From MAG-120531 sp038125995 (GTDB lineage Bacteria; Bacteroidota; Bacteroidia; Flavobacteriales; Flavobacteriaceae): 64,000 nucleotides of DNA. Shown here in pieces: positions 26,130-35,257 of the stretch. The stretch lies in NCBI GenBank assembly GCA_038125995.1, contig JAYPEX010000001.1, positions 1-64,000 of the forward strand, in the 5' to 3' direction. The position numbers and the translations under genes were made by a program. Below the pieces are notes generated by a model that worked only from the letters and a program-made list of their open reading frames with translations, was not told where the DNA came from and did no database searches. Position 1 is the stretch's first letter; every line of letters begins with the position of its first letter.

Positions 26130-27470
26130 TTAACCCAAAATCATTCCAGCAATAGTCGCAGATAAAAGGGAAGCTAAAGTTCCTCCTAGGACTGCTTTCA
26201 TTCCGAATTTAGAAAGTGTTTTTCGCTGATTTGGAGCGAGAGATCCAATTCCTCCAATTTGAATTCCAATCGAAGCAAAATTGGCAAACCCACAAAGCAT
26301 ATAGGTAGCCATAATCACTGATTTATTATAGCTAAAGTGAATTGAGGAAGCTACATCTTTTAGTGTGGCTAGTTGTGTATAGGCGACAAATTCACTAGAA
26401 GCTAATTTGATCCCCAAGAGTTGTCCCATGAGAGCGATATCTTCTTTTGCAACTCCAATAAGCCACATTAGTGGAGCAAATATCGTTCCCATGATCGCTT
26501 CGATAGAGAGTCCTTCAAAGGCCGTGTTATTCGCAATAAAATCGTTAGTGTTGGTTATGGTTCCAATCCAATCCAATAAGCCATTCATCATGGCGATAAA
26601 AGCGACAAAAACAAGGAGCATACCTCCCACATTTAGTGCTAACTTTAATCCTTCAGTGGTTCCATTCGAAATAGCATCCAATAAGTTGGATCCAATTTTT
26701 TGTTGGGAAACACTTAAATCCTGACTGATTTTTTCTGTTTGAGGGTGAAGAATCTTAGATACCACAATAGCTCCAGGTGCAGCCATCACCGAGGCTGCGA
26801 TTAAATGCCTTGCAAACATCAGTCTTGTCTGTGGGTCTTCTCCACCTAAAAATCCAATATAAGCAGCCAACACTCCACCTGCAACGGTAGCCATTCCTCC
26901 GATCATCACCAATAGAATTTCGGACTTATTCATCTTTTCTAAATAGGCTTTGATCATTAGTGGAGCTTCAGTTTGTCCTAGGAAAATATTCCCAGCCACT
27001 GAAAGACTTTCTGGTCCAGATATCCCCAGTGATTTAGTGAGAAGCCAAGCCAATCCTTTTACTACCTTTTGAATAATTCCCAAATAAAACAACACAGAGG
27101 TTAGTGCCGAAAAGAATATAATCGTCGGCAATATTTGAAATGCAAAGATGTATCCAATGGAAGGGTCAGAGGCATCTAGGAGATTTCCTAAAAGAAATTT
27201 CGATCCAACAATGGTGTAATCAAGTACCGCTACAAAGAGACTGCCGATGGCATTAAAAAAACTTTGAACCCAAGATATTTTAAGAACACCGATCGCGAGT
27301 ATAAGTTGAAGCCCCAATCCAATACCAACGGTTTTCCAAACGATTCCTTTTCTGTTAGATGAAAACACATAGGCGATTGCGATGATAACGAGCATTCCAA
27401 TCACTCCTTTTAAAAGGCTGATGCTGCTAAAGGATTCGGATGGAATTAATTGATTTTGTAATAGGATCAT
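26130..27470 (-). CDS. Concentrative nucleoside transporter (CNT / NupC family)
   Basis: 446 residues with about ten hydrophobic segments. The CNT core motifs are visible: NIFLGQTEAPLMIKAYL (about residues 162-178), GGMATVAGGVLAAYIGFLG and, near the end, ANFASIGIQIGGIGSLAPNQR. It imports nucleosides with H+ or Na+. It lies 3 bases after the bifunctional nuclease gene. With the deoxynucleoside kinases at 3.9 and 33.6 kb and thyA it suggests active nucleoside salvage. Confidence 0.93.
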   Translation of the reverse strand: MILLQNQLIPSESFSSISLLKGVIGMLVIIAIAYVFSSNRKGIVWKTVGIGLGLQLILAIGVLKISWVQSFFNAIGSLFVAVLDYTIVGSKFLLGNLLDASDPSIGYIFAFQILPTIIFFSALTSVLFYLGIIQKVVKGLAWLLTKSLGISGPESLSVAGNIFLGQTEAPLMIKAYLEKMNKSEILLVMIGGMATVAGGVLAAYIGFLGGEDPQTRLMFARHLIAASVMAAPGAIVVSKILHPQTEKISQDLSVSQQKIGSNLLDAISNGTTEGLKLALNVGGMLLVFVAFIAMMNGLLDWIGTITNTNDFIANNTAFEGLSIEAIMGTIFAPLMWLIGVAKEDIALMGQLLGIKLASSEFVAYTQLATLKDVASSIHFSYNKSVIMATYMLCGFANFASIGIQIGGIGSLAPNQRKTLSKFGMKAVLGGTLASLLSATIAGMILG

Positions 27471-27473
27471 GAG

Positions 27474-28076
27474 TTAATTGCGTTTGGAAATTTCATCCCT
27501 GATGGCAGCTGCGTATTCGTAGTCTTCCATTTGAACTGCTTGTTCAAGTGCTTCTTTGAGTTTTTCAAGTGAAAGCTTACTCAGAGTGGGATCTGCTTTG
27601 GTGTCTTGTGGTAATTGCTGAGGTTGCTTGTAGGCTTCAATCTTTTTAGGATCTGCCTCCTTTACGTCGAGAATAATTCCAGCTTGTTCTAGGATGCTTT
27701 CATAGGTGAATATAGAAGTATCAAATCTAAGTGCCAAAGCAATGGCATCTGAAGTTCTAGCGTCTAAAACTTCTTCTTGACCATCTTTATGACATACAAT
27801 ACTCGCGTAGAAAACTCCGTCGACTAATTTGTGAATGATGACCTTTTTTAATTGAATATCAAATCGCTGTGCAAATGATTTAAATAAATCATGAGTTAAA
27901 GGTCTTGGTGGTTTGATGTCTTTTTCAAGAGCAATTGCAATGGATTGCGCTTCAAAAGCCCCAATGACTATTGGTAGTTTTCGCTCACCCTCAATTTCAG
28001 TCAATATAAGAGCATAGGCCCCATTTTGAGTTTGGCTATAGGAAATTCCTTTTATTTTTAAGGGAACCAGATTCAT
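27474..28076 (-). CDS. Bifunctional nuclease (BFN) family protein with UvrB/UvrC motif
   Basis: 200 residues. Residues about 1-140 are the BFN/DUF151 domain (RKLPIVIGAFEAQSIAIALE, RPLTHDLFKSF, LDARTSDAIALALRF). The C-terminal 35 residues LEKLKEALEQAVQMEDYEYAAAIRDEISKRN form a UvrB/UvrC interaction helix pair. BFN proteins have been reported to act on DNA and RNA, and the Bacteroidota version commonly has this UVR tail. The gene lies between etfA (41 bases) and the nucleoside transporter (3 bases). Confidence 0.9.
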   Translation of the reverse strand: MNLVPLKIKGISYSQTQNGAYALILTEIEGERKLPIVIGAFEAQSIAIALEKDIKPPRPLTHDLFKSFAQRFDIQLKKVIIHKLVDGVFYASIVCHKDGQEEVLDARTSDAIALALRFDTSIFTYESILEQAGIILDVKEADPKKIEAYKQPQQLPQDTKADPTLSKLSLEKLKEALEQAVQMEDYEYAAAIRDEISKRN

Positions 28077-28117
28077 TTACAACTTCTGCTTTTTGAGCTG
28101 GACAATATAGAAAAATA

Positions 28118-29062
28118 TCAGCTGTTTTCACTTTTAAAAGCTTTTAATTTTTCAATAAGCTGAGGGACTACTTCAAACGCGTCACCTACAATTCCGTAAT
28201 CGGCTGCTTTAAAGAAAGGAGCTTCAGGGTCTGTGTTGATTACGACCTTGGTTTTTGAAGCACTCACACCTGCGAGATGTTGAATAGCTCCAGAGATTCC
28301 AATCGCGATATAAAGATTGCATGAAACTGGTTTACCGGTTTGTCCTACATGTTCTGAATGTGGTCTCCATCCCATGTCAGAAACGGGTTTGGAGCATGCA
28401 GTAGCAGCTCCCAAGACTTGTGCGAGTTCTTCGATCATTCCCCAGTTTTCAGAGCCTTTGAGTCCTCTTCCTGCTGAGACAACGATATCAGCATCTGCAA
28501 TAGAAATTTTATCAGAAGCTGTTTCAGTCGAAGTGCTTTGAGTTTTTGAACTAGAAGTAACAAGGATAAATGCTACTTGATTTATTTGGGTAGGGTTCTC
28601 GTGAACTCCAAAAGTGTTGGGAGCAATTCCAATAATCGAACGTTCGCTATTCACCTTCGTATGAGTTATTCCTTTGTTGCTGAACACATTACGAGGATAG
28701 GTTTCAGATTCTGGTAGGGCGATTACATTTGGAACATATGCAGCCTTGAGAGATGCGGCTACCAACGGGGCGATGTATTTTGAATTTGAACTCGATGAGC
28801 ACACGAGTATGGTTGCAGCTTCTTGGGTTGTAGCAGACTCGATCGTCGCTGCATATGAAGATGCGTTGAACTGCTCAGAGCTTACTTTAAGAGCCTTAGA
28901 AATACCGTAAGTTCCCAATGGGCTACAATCGTCAGCGTTAAATACGAGTGCAATGGCATCAGTATTGGAGGCTGCGGCTACGGCTGCAGCATACGAAGCA
29001 ACTTCTAAGTCACTTTTTTTAAAGCTTCCGTTAGAGGATTCTATAAATGCGAGTACAGACAT
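28118..29062 (-). CDS. etfA: Electron transfer flavoprotein subunit alpha
   Basis: 314 residues. The C-terminal FAD-binding domain is clear: VVSAGRGLKGSENWGMIEELAQVLGAA (about residues 195-221), the GQTGKPVSCNLYIAIGISGAIQHLAG stretch and the NTDPEAPFFKAADYGIVGDAFEVVPQL end. With EtfB it passes electrons from acyl-CoA dehydrogenases to the quinone pool. It follows etfB by 11 bases. Confidence 0.97.
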   Translation of the reverse strand: MSVLAFIESSNGSFKKSDLEVASYAAAVAAASNTDAIALVFNADDCSPLGTYGISKALKVSSEQFNASSYAATIESATTQEAATILVCSSSSNSKYIAPLVAASLKAAYVPNVIALPESETYPRNVFSNKGITHTKVNSERSIIGIAPNTFGVHENPTQINQVAFILVTSSSKTQSTSTETASDKISIADADIVVSAGRGLKGSENWGMIEELAQVLGAATACSKPVSDMGWRPHSEHVGQTGKPVSCNLYIAIGISGAIQHLAGVSASKTKVVINTDPEAPFFKAADYGIVGDAFEVVPQLIEKLKAFKSENS

Positions 29063-29073
29063 AATGACTAATA

Positions 29074-29820
29074 TTAAATGACTTTAGCGTCGTTGTGTAA
29101 ATGGTTGATAAGTAAATCTAATTGATCAGCAGGAATCATGGTGATATTCGATTTTGTTTCAGGTTTGTCAAAAGTAATATCTGTTGACAGTTCAGCCGTC
29201 CCTTGAGGTGTGATGACTTCAAGAGGTTTTGAACGAGCAGTCATAATTCCTCTCATATTGGGAATTTTTAAATCTTTTTCTTCTACAAGTCCTTTTTGAC
29301 CTCCAATTACTAGAGGTAGACTACTAGATAGCACCTCTTTTCCTCCTTCAATTTCGCGTTCTGCTTTTACAGTGGAACCTTCTATTTCTAGAGCGGTACA
29401 CTTGTTGATAAATTCATATCCCAATAAATGAGCTATTATACCGGGTACCATTCCTCCATTGTAATCGATGGATTCTCTTCCAGCGATAATCAAGTCGTAA
29501 TTCTTATCTTGAACGACAGCTGCTATTTCAGTTGCAACACTAAAACCGTCCTTTGGAATTGAATCGATTCGAATAGCTGCGTCAGCTCCAATAGCTAAAG
29601 ACTTTCTCAATGAAGCTTCAACGGAAGCGTCTCCAACAGAGATTACATCTACACTAGCCCCGGTTTTTTCTTTAAACCACATGGCTCTAGTAAGCCCAAA
29701 TTCGTCGTTTGGATTGATGACAAATTGAACAGCTGTGGTGTCAAATTGAGTGTTGTTGTCCTTGAAATTTATCTTAGAAGTAGTGTCGGGAACAGTACTG
29801 ATACATACGAGTATTTTCAT
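29074..29820 (-). CDS. etfB: Electron transfer flavoprotein subunit beta
   Basis: 248 residues. The N-terminal MKILVCISTVPDTTSKINF, the NPNDEFGLTRAM segment, the AMP-binding LIIAGRESIDYNGGMVPGIIAHLLG and the REIEGGKEVL region match ETF beta. It heads the etfB-etfA-bfn-CNT minus-strand run and is divergent from pdhB. Confidence 0.97.
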   Translation of the reverse strand: MKILVCISTVPDTTSKINFKDNNTQFDTTAVQFVINPNDEFGLTRAMWFKEKTGASVDVISVGDASVEASLRKSLAIGADAAIRIDSIPKDGFSVATEIAAVVQDKNYDLIIAGRESIDYNGGMVPGIIAHLLGYEFINKCTALEIEGSTVKAEREIEGGKEVLSSSLPLVIGGQKGLVEEKDLKIPNMRGIMTARSKPLEVITPQGTAELSTDITFDKPETKSNITMIPADQLDLLINHLHNDAKVI

Positions 29821-29858
29821 CTCTAAAGGGTTAAATTAGTTGCAATCATGATTACTAT

Positions 29859-29866
29859 CAAATATA
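29859..29866 (-). promoter_or_regulatory. -7 element upstream of etfB
   Basis: The minus strand reads TATATTTG, an exact TAnnTTTG match, 38 bases before the etfB ATG. Confidence 0.4.
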
Positions 29867-29946
29867 CGTATTTTATTTCAATTTACTATGCATGCATAAG
29901 ATTATTTTTTAGCCAAATTTAGTTCGTAAATGTTTTATTAATTCAC

Positions 29947-29954
29947 TATTTTTG
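29947..29954 (+). promoter_or_regulatory. -7 element upstream of pdhB
   Basis: TATTTTTG matches TAnnTTTG, 29 bases before the pdhB ATG. A purine-rich AAGGAG (about 29969-29974) stands before the start, one of the few good Shine-Dalgarno-like sequences in the window. Confidence 0.45.
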
Positions 29955-29983
29955 TCACCACTTTAATTAAGGAGTCCACATAG

Positions 29984-30961
29984 ATGAAAACACTACAATT
30001 TAGAGAGGCAATAGCAGAGGCTATGTCTGAAGAAATGAGAAAAGACCCTACAGTTTACCTTTTAGGTGAAGAAGTAGCTGAATATAACGGTGCTTACAAA
30101 GCATCAAAAGGAATGTTAGATGAGTTCGGTCCTGATCGCGTTTTAGATACTCCTATTTCAGAACTTGGATTTGCTGGAATCGCTGTTGGATCTGCGATGA
30201 ACGGCAATAAGCCGATTGTTGAATTTATGACATTTAACTTTGCCTTAGTAGGGATTGATCAAATTATCAATAATGCCGCAAAAATTCGTCAAATGTCTGG
30301 AGGTCAGCTCAATTGTCCTATTGTATTTAGAGGTCCTACGGCTTCTGCAGGTCAATTAGCAGCGACGCACTCCCAAGCTTTTGAAAACTGGTTTGCAAAT
30401 ACTCCAGGTCTTAAAGTAGTAGTTCCTTCGAATCCACGAGATGCGAAAGGATTATTAAAAGCTGCTATTCAAGATCCTGATCCCGTTATCTTTATGGAAT
30501 CTGAACAGATGTACGGAGATAAGGGTGAGGTTCCAGAAGGAGAGTATACGATACCATTAGGAGTTGCAGATGTCGTTAGAACTGGAACTGATGTCACAGT
30601 TGTTTCTTTTGGTAAAATCATCAAAGAAGCTCATATTGCTGCTGATGCTCTTGAAAAGGAGGGTATTTCTATTGAAGTGATCGATTTGAGAACAGTGCGC
30701 CCTATGGATATCAACTGCATCATCGAGTCGGTGAAGAAGACCAATAGATTGGTGATTCTTGAAGAGGCATGGCCATTTGCAAATGTCGCTTCTGAAATTA
30801 CCTATCAAGTACAGGATAAAGCATTTGATTATTTAGATGCTCCTGTGATAAAAATTAATACTGCCGACACACCAGCTCCGTATTCCGCAGCGCTTTTCAA
30901 AGAGTGGCTTCCCGGGGCAGAGGATGTAATTAAAGCTGTAAAAAAGGTGTTGTACAAATAA
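29984..30961 (+). CDS. pdhB: Pyruvate dehydrogenase E1 component, beta subunit
   Basis: 325 residues. Seen are the N-terminal FREAIAEAMSEEM, VYLLGEEVAEYNGAYKASKGM, PIVEFMTFNFALVGIDQIINNAAKIRQMSGG (about residues 70-100), and the C-terminal transketolase domain from VVSFGKIIKEA. It forms the alpha2beta2 E1 decarboxylase with PdhA using thiamine diphosphate. The alpha subunit and E2 are not in this window. The 2-oxoisovalerate E1 beta is the close alternative; the sequence looks more like PDH. The gene is monocistronic with its own terminator. Confidence 0.9.
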   Translation: MKTLQFREAIAEAMSEEMRKDPTVYLLGEEVAEYNGAYKASKGMLDEFGPDRVLDTPISELGFAGIAVGSAMNGNKPIVEFMTFNFALVGIDQIINNAAKIRQMSGGQLNCPIVFRGPTASAGQLAATHSQAFENWFANTPGLKVVVPSNPRDAKGLLKAAIQDPDPVIFMESEQMYGDKGEVPEGEYTIPLGVADVVRTGTDVTVVSFGKIIKEAHIAADALEKEGISIEVIDLRTVRPMDINCIIESVKKTNRLVILEEAWPFANVASEITYQVQDKAFDYLDAPVIKINTADTPAPYSAALFKEWLPGAEDVIKAVKKVLYK

Positions 30962-30986
30962 GGAATCACCTTTGATGAAAGAATTA

Positions 30987-31012
30987 GAGCTGGCATCTGC
31001 CAGCTCTTTTTG
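30987..31012 (+). terminator. Intrinsic terminator after pdhB
   Basis: GAGCTGGC (30987-30994), loop ATCT, GCCAGCTC (30999-31006), then TTTTTG. It lies 26 bases past the pdhB stop. Confidence 0.92.
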
Positions 31013-31100
31013 TTTTAAAAGATCCTTGATAACAATTTGAATTGCAGGGATTTCTTGCTTTTTATTGCAAAAATTAGTTTTAGTTTCGAATTGAAATTAT

Positions 31101-31108
31101 TACTTTTG
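31101..31108 (+). promoter_or_regulatory. -7 element upstream of hppA
   Basis: TACTTTTG, identical to the tig -7 element and also preceded by ATT and followed by CG, lies 25 bases before the hppA ATG. A TTTT near 31078 stands at the -33 distance. Confidence 0.5.
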
Positions 31109-31133
31109 CGCCACTTTAAACTAAATATATAAA

Positions 31134-33524
31134 ATGGAATCAAACGTAATTTTTATACCTATAGCTTTTGCAGTTATCGGTTTATTATTCATGTTATCAA
31201 AGATGATTTGGGTTAAAAACCAAGCATCTGGAAATGAAAAAATGCAGGGAATTTCGAATGCGATTAAAGAGGGAGCACTAGCTTTCTTAAAAGCTGAATA
31301 CCGACTATTGTTCGTATTCGTCATCATCGCATCTGCTGCGTTATTTGGGATATCATTAATTGTAGATACAACATCATGGATGATTATTCCAGCATTTATT
31401 TTCGGAGCTGTTTCATCTGCTCTTGCTGGAAATATCGGTATGCGTATCGCTACTGAAGCGAATGCTAGAACTGCTGAAGCAGCGAAAACTTCATTGCCTC
31501 AAGCATTGAAAGTATCATTTGGTGGAGGAACTGTTATGGGATTGGGTGTTGCTTCTTTAGCAGTACTTGGACTTAGTTTGCTTTTCTTTGTTTTCTTAGG
31601 AATTTTCCTAGGAAACGGTGGTTCTTTTTACGATGAAATGACTTTAGTTCTCGAAACCTTAGCTGGTTTCTCATTAGGAGCTGAGTCGATTGCACTATTT
31701 GCACGTGTTGGTGGTGGTATTTACACCAAAGCTGCTGACGTTGGAGCTGACCTTGTAGGAAAAGTTGAGGCTGGAATTCCAGAAGATGATCCTCGTAACC
31801 CTGCTACTATTGCTGATAACGTAGGTGATAACGTAGGAGATGTTGCAGGGATGGGAGCTGACCTTTTCGGTTCGTATGTAGCTACTGTATTGGCTTCTAT
31901 GGTACTCGGAAATTACTTGATTAAAGATATGTCATCGGCTACAAGCTTTACGGATGCATTTAACAATATGGGACCAATCTTACTTCCGATTGTTATTGCT
32001 GGTGTTGGAATTGTAGCATCGATCATCGGAACGTTCTTAGTGAAAATTAATTCGAATGATGCTAAAGAATCACAAGTTCAAAAAGCATTGGATACCGGAA
32101 ACTGGGCTGCTATCGCTCTTACAGTAGTGGCGAGTTGGTTCTTAATCGACTGGATGCTTCCTGAAACCTTACAAATGAACTTCTTCGGAGAAGGATTAAA
32201 AGCCGTTCCATCAAGACACGTATTCTACGCTGCACTTATCGGACTTGCAGTTGGAGCTTTAATTTCTGCAGTGACTGCTTACTATACTTCTTTAGGAAAG
32301 AAGCCTGTTTTAGATATTGTTAAAAACTCATCAACTGGTGCAGCTACAAACATAATTGCAGGTCTTTCAGTAGGGATGAAATCTACTTTTGCTTCTGTTA
32401 TCTTATTTGCTGCTGCAATCTATGGATCTTATGCTTTAGCTGGATTTTACGGAGTAGCTCTTGCAGCTTCTGCAATGATGGCGACTACAGCTATGCAGTT
32501 AGCAATCGACGCTTTTGGTCCTATTGCTGATAACGCTGGTGGTGTTGCTGAGATGAGTGAATTAGATCCTGAAGTACGTGAGCGTACCGATATCTTAGAT
32601 TCAGTTGGTAATACAACTGCAGCTGTAGGTAAAGGATTTGCTATTGCTTCTGCAGCACTTACTGCATTAGCTCTTTTTGCTGCCTATGTTACCTTCACAG
32701 GTATCGATGGGATCAACATCTTTAAGGCGGATGTACTTGCTATGTTGTTTGTAGGAGGTATGATTCCAGTTGTATTCTCTGCTCTTGCAATGGAATCAGT
32801 TGGAAAAGCTGCTATGGAAATGGTACAAGAAGTCAGAAGACAGTTTAGAGAAATCCCTGGAATTATGGAAGGAAAGGGAACTCCAGAGTACGCTAAATGT
32901 GTTGATATTTCAACTCAAGCGGCTCTTAAAGAAATGATCTTACCAGGTTTAATTACCATTATCACTCCAATTATTATTGGATTGGTTTTCGGAGCTGAGC
33001 CTCTTGGAGGTTATATGGCTGGTGTATCTGTTTCTGGTGTGATGTGGGCCATCTTCCAAAACAATGCTGGTGGTGCTTGGGATAACGCTAAGAAATCTTT
33101 TGAAGCTGGTGTTGAAATCAATGGAGAAATGACTTATAAAGGTTCTGATGCTCACAAAGCAGCTGTAACTGGAGATACGGTTGGAGATCCATTTAAAGAT
33201 ACTTCTGGACCTTCTATGAACATTCTTATTAAATTGACATGTTTAGTTGGTTTAGTTATTGCTCCAATTTTAGGAAATGGACATGCAGCTGAGGCTCATC
33301 AAGCTCATAACACCGTTGAAGTTACTGTTAATGCGACTTCTTCTAATGACTTAGCTGAGGCAACGATCACTGTTCAAACGACTAAAGATGGTGAAGCACA
33401 AACGAAGACTTACACTGTTAAAGGAACTGAGGCAGAAATTCAAGAACAACTTAAAAAAGTTGAAGCTGAATCTGCTGCAGATGGTGAAATCATCGAAGTG
33501 CGAGTTGAAAAGAAAAAGAGCTAG
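31134..33524 (+). CDS. hppA: Membrane-bound ion-translocating pyrophosphatase
   Basis: 796 residues with about 16 membrane segments. It hydrolyses pyrophosphate and pumps H+ or Na+ out of the cytoplasm. The PPi-binding DVGADLVGKVEAGIPEDDPRNPATIADNVGDNVGD-type region (from about residue 202), a second DAFGPIADNAGG and the C-terminal DNAKK-x-x-E and GDTVGDPFKDTSGPS motifs are present. GNTTAAVGKG (about residue 495) has Ala where K+-independent enzymes have Lys, so it should be K+-dependent. After the last membrane helix an unusual hydrophilic tail of about 82 residues (33276 on) is added, probably on the periplasmic side. Monocistronic. Confidence 0.96.
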   Translation: MESNVIFIPIAFAVIGLLFMLSKMIWVKNQASGNEKMQGISNAIKEGALAFLKAEYRLLFVFVIIASAALFGISLIVDTTSWMIIPAFIFGAVSSALAGNIGMRIATEANARTAEAAKTSLPQALKVSFGGGTVMGLGVASLAVLGLSLLFFVFLGIFLGNGGSFYDEMTLVLETLAGFSLGAESIALFARVGGGIYTKAADVGADLVGKVEAGIPEDDPRNPATIADNVGDNVGDVAGMGADLFGSYVATVLASMVLGNYLIKDMSSATSFTDAFNNMGPILLPIVIAGVGIVASIIGTFLVKINSNDAKESQVQKALDTGNWAAIALTVVASWFLIDWMLPETLQMNFFGEGLKAVPSRHVFYAALIGLAVGALISAVTAYYTSLGKKPVLDIVKNSSTGAATNIIAGLSVGMKSTFASVILFAAAIYGSYALAGFYGVALAASAMMATTAMQLAIDAFGPIADNAGGVAEMSELDPEVRERTDILDSVGNTTAAVGKGFAIASAALTALALFAAYVTFTGIDGINIFKADVLAMLFVGGMIPVVFSALAMESVGKAAMEMVQEVRRQFREIPGIMEGKGTPEYAKCVDISTQAALKEMILPGLITIITPIIIGLVFGAEPLGGYMAGVSVSGVMWAIFQNNAGGAWDNAKKSFEAGVEINGEMTYKGSDAHKAAVTGDTVGDPFKDTSGPSMNILIKLTCLVGLVIAPILGNGHAAEAHQAHNTVEVTVNATSSNDLAEATITVQTTKDGEAQTKTYTVKGTEAEIQEQLKKVEAESAADGEIIEVRVEKKKS

Positions 33525-33546
33525 AATCTACTTCGTCTTATATACA

Positions 33547-33578
33547 ACAAAGCCCACTGAAAAGTGGGCTTTTTGTTT
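33547..33578 (+). terminator. Intrinsic terminator after hppA
   Basis: AAAGCCCACT (33549-33558), tetraloop GAAA, AGTGGGCTTT (33563-33572), then T-rich. It lies between convergent hppA and the dNK gene; on the minus strand a short T-rich tract also follows, so it may serve both. Confidence 0.92.
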
Positions 33579-33597
33579 AGTGTGATAATTAAGGATT

Positions 33598-34212
33598 TTA
33601 GAATAATCCGTTGATTTCAGCGTTGATTTTATTGATAACCTTTCCCAAGTGTTCAGGGTTGTTTACAAAGTCTAGATCGTCTACATCGATAACCAAGAGT
33701 TTGCCTTTGGTATAACTTTGAGACCATGCTTCATAGCGTTCGTTTAGTCTGCTTAGGTAATCAATAGAAATGCTGTTCTCATAGTCTCTTCCTCTTGTTT
33801 GTATTTGTTTGACAAGGTTGGGAATCGAACTTCTTAGATAAATTAGTAAATCAGGAGGATTTATTAAGCTCTCCAGTAGCTCAAAGAGATCGGAGTAGTT
33901 TTTAAAATCTCTGTTGGTCATTAGTCCCATTGCATGAAGGTTGGGAGCAAAGATAAAGGCATCCTCATAGATGGTTCGATCTTGAATGACGTTCTTTTCT
34001 TTTTTTCTAATCTCTAAGATTTGTTGATATCTGCTCTTTAGAAAAAAGATCTGAAGGTTAAAACTCCATCGTTCCATTTGATTGTAAAAATCATCTAGAT
34101 AAGGATTGTCATCTACTTCTTCAAAATGGGGTTCCCAATTAAATTGCTTAGCGAGTAAATTTGTAAGTGTCGTTTTTCCTGATCCAATGTTTCCAGCGAT
34201 TGCTATATGCAT
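33598..34212 (-). CDS. Deoxynucleoside kinase (dAK/dGK-like)
   Basis: 204 residues. P-loop AIAGNIGSGKTTL at residues 4-16, the substrate-site FEEVDDNPYLDDFY, Q-x-x-F-x-x-S-R-Y-Q-Q (about 54-64), the catalytic DR in IQDRTIYEDAF and a LID-like RGRDYENSI are present. It phosphorylates deoxynucleosides, probably purine ones, for salvage. It is a paralogue of the kinase half of the FolK fusion at 3.9 kb (shared E/N-PFLELFYKDP versus D-NPYLDDFYNQ pattern). Monocistronic and convergent with hppA. Confidence 0.93.
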   Translation of the reverse strand: MHIAIAGNIGSGKTTLTNLLAKQFNWEPHFEEVDDNPYLDDFYNQMERWSFNLQIFFLKSRYQQILEIRKKEKNVIQDRTIYEDAFIFAPNLHAMGLMTNRDFKNYSDLFELLESLINPPDLLIYLRSSIPNLVKQIQTRGRDYENSISIDYLSRLNERYEAWSQSYTKGKLLVIDVDDLDFVNNPEHLGKVINKINAEINGLF

Positions 34213-34313
34213 AGAAGTGAGTTGTTTGGTTATTTTTGTTCACCTTCAAAAAGGCGATACAAGATAGAATAAACTCACCAAGTATCAAAAGGAAGCGAAT
34301 GAATAAATAAGTG

Positions 34314-34321
34314 TATTTTTG
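34314..34321 (+). promoter_or_regulatory. -7 element upstream of the GLPGLI gene
   Basis: TATTTTTG matches TAnnTTTG. The leader between it and the ATG contains a small AAACCA-TTTT-TGGTTT hairpin (about 34325-34339) of unknown role. Confidence 0.4.
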
Positions 34322-34368
34322 ATTAAACCATTTTTGGTTTTAAACATCTAATCATTTAAAAACTATAT

Positions 34369-35256
34369 ATGAAAACAATTAGTATCCTTTTTTTGACATT
34401 AAGTTCGAGCATTGTTCTTTATGCGCAATCCTTTAATGGTCAAGCTATCTATGAGTCCAAAACCTCTGTAGATTTTAATTTTGGAGGAAGAGATATGCCT
34501 CCTGCTCAGAAGAAGATGATTGAAGAGCGAATGAAGAGTGCTTTTGAGAAAACCTTCGTTTTAAATTTTGATCGCACCTCATCTACTTACAAGGAAAAAC
34601 AAAAACTAGAACAACCTGGTGGTCAGGGTGGATTTCGCTTTTCGATGATGGGAGGAGGTGGAGACGATCTCTACTATAAAAACATTCAGGAACAGCGTTA
34701 TTCAAATAGTACCGAAACGTTCGGTAAATTGTTTTTAGTGCAAGATTCCTTGAAAAAACTCGATTGGAAACTCAGTGGAGAAACCAAAAAAATTGGTAAT
34801 TATACCTGTTATAAAGCAACTGCAGTTCGAAAAGCAGATCCCAATCGCATGCGATTTGGTCCACCGCCAAGAAGAGAGCAGAACGATGCTCAAGTAGCTA
34901 AAGACTCCACTAAGACCAAAACAACTTCCTTGTTTGATCAAATGGAAGCTCCCAAGGATATTGAAGTGACTGCCTGGTATACTATGGAAATTCCAATTAG
35001 TCAAGGGCCTGCTCATTATTGGGGTTTACCAGGATTAATTCTTGAAATTCAGGATGATCGCACTACCTTGTTGTGTTCAAAAATAGTTCTCAACCCAGAA
35101 GAGGCTGAAGAAATTAAAGAACCTACCAAGGGAAAAAAATTAGCTCAAGCTGAATTTGATGATATCATTCAAAAGAAAATGAAAGAGATGCAAGAGCGCT
35201 TTAGAGCTGGAAACAGAGGTGGAGATGGAAATAGAATCATGATAAGACACGACTAA
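34369..35256 (+). CDS. GLPGLI-family exported protein
   Basis: 295 residues. A signal peptide ends at SIVLYAQS. The name-giving motif is present as YWGLPGLILEIQDDRTTL (about residues 218-235), after the usual TAWYTMEIPISQGPAHY. Residues about 100-130 and 165-190 are Gly- and Arg-rich low-complexity regions. GLPGLI proteins are Bacteroidota-specific secreted proteins of unknown function, often next to TonB-receptor-like barrels, as here: the barrel gene starts one base after this stop. Confidence 0.9.
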   Translation: MKTISILFLTLSSSIVLYAQSFNGQAIYESKTSVDFNFGGRDMPPAQKKMIEERMKSAFEKTFVLNFDRTSSTYKEKQKLEQPGGQGGFRFSMMGGGGDDLYYKNIQEQRYSNSTETFGKLFLVQDSLKKLDWKLSGETKKIGNYTCYKATAVRKADPNRMRFGPPPRREQNDAQVAKDSTKTKTTSLFDQMEAPKDIEVTAWYTMEIPISQGPAHYWGLPGLILEIQDDRTTLLCSKIVLNPEEAEEIKEPTKGKKLAQAEFDDIIQKKMKEMQERFRAGNRGGDGNRIMIRHD

Positions 35257-35257
35257 T

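Noticed and set aside
30975..31040. Small frame MKELELASASSF... after pdhB
   Set aside because: It is formed by the terminator hairpin itself and has no start context or conservation signal.
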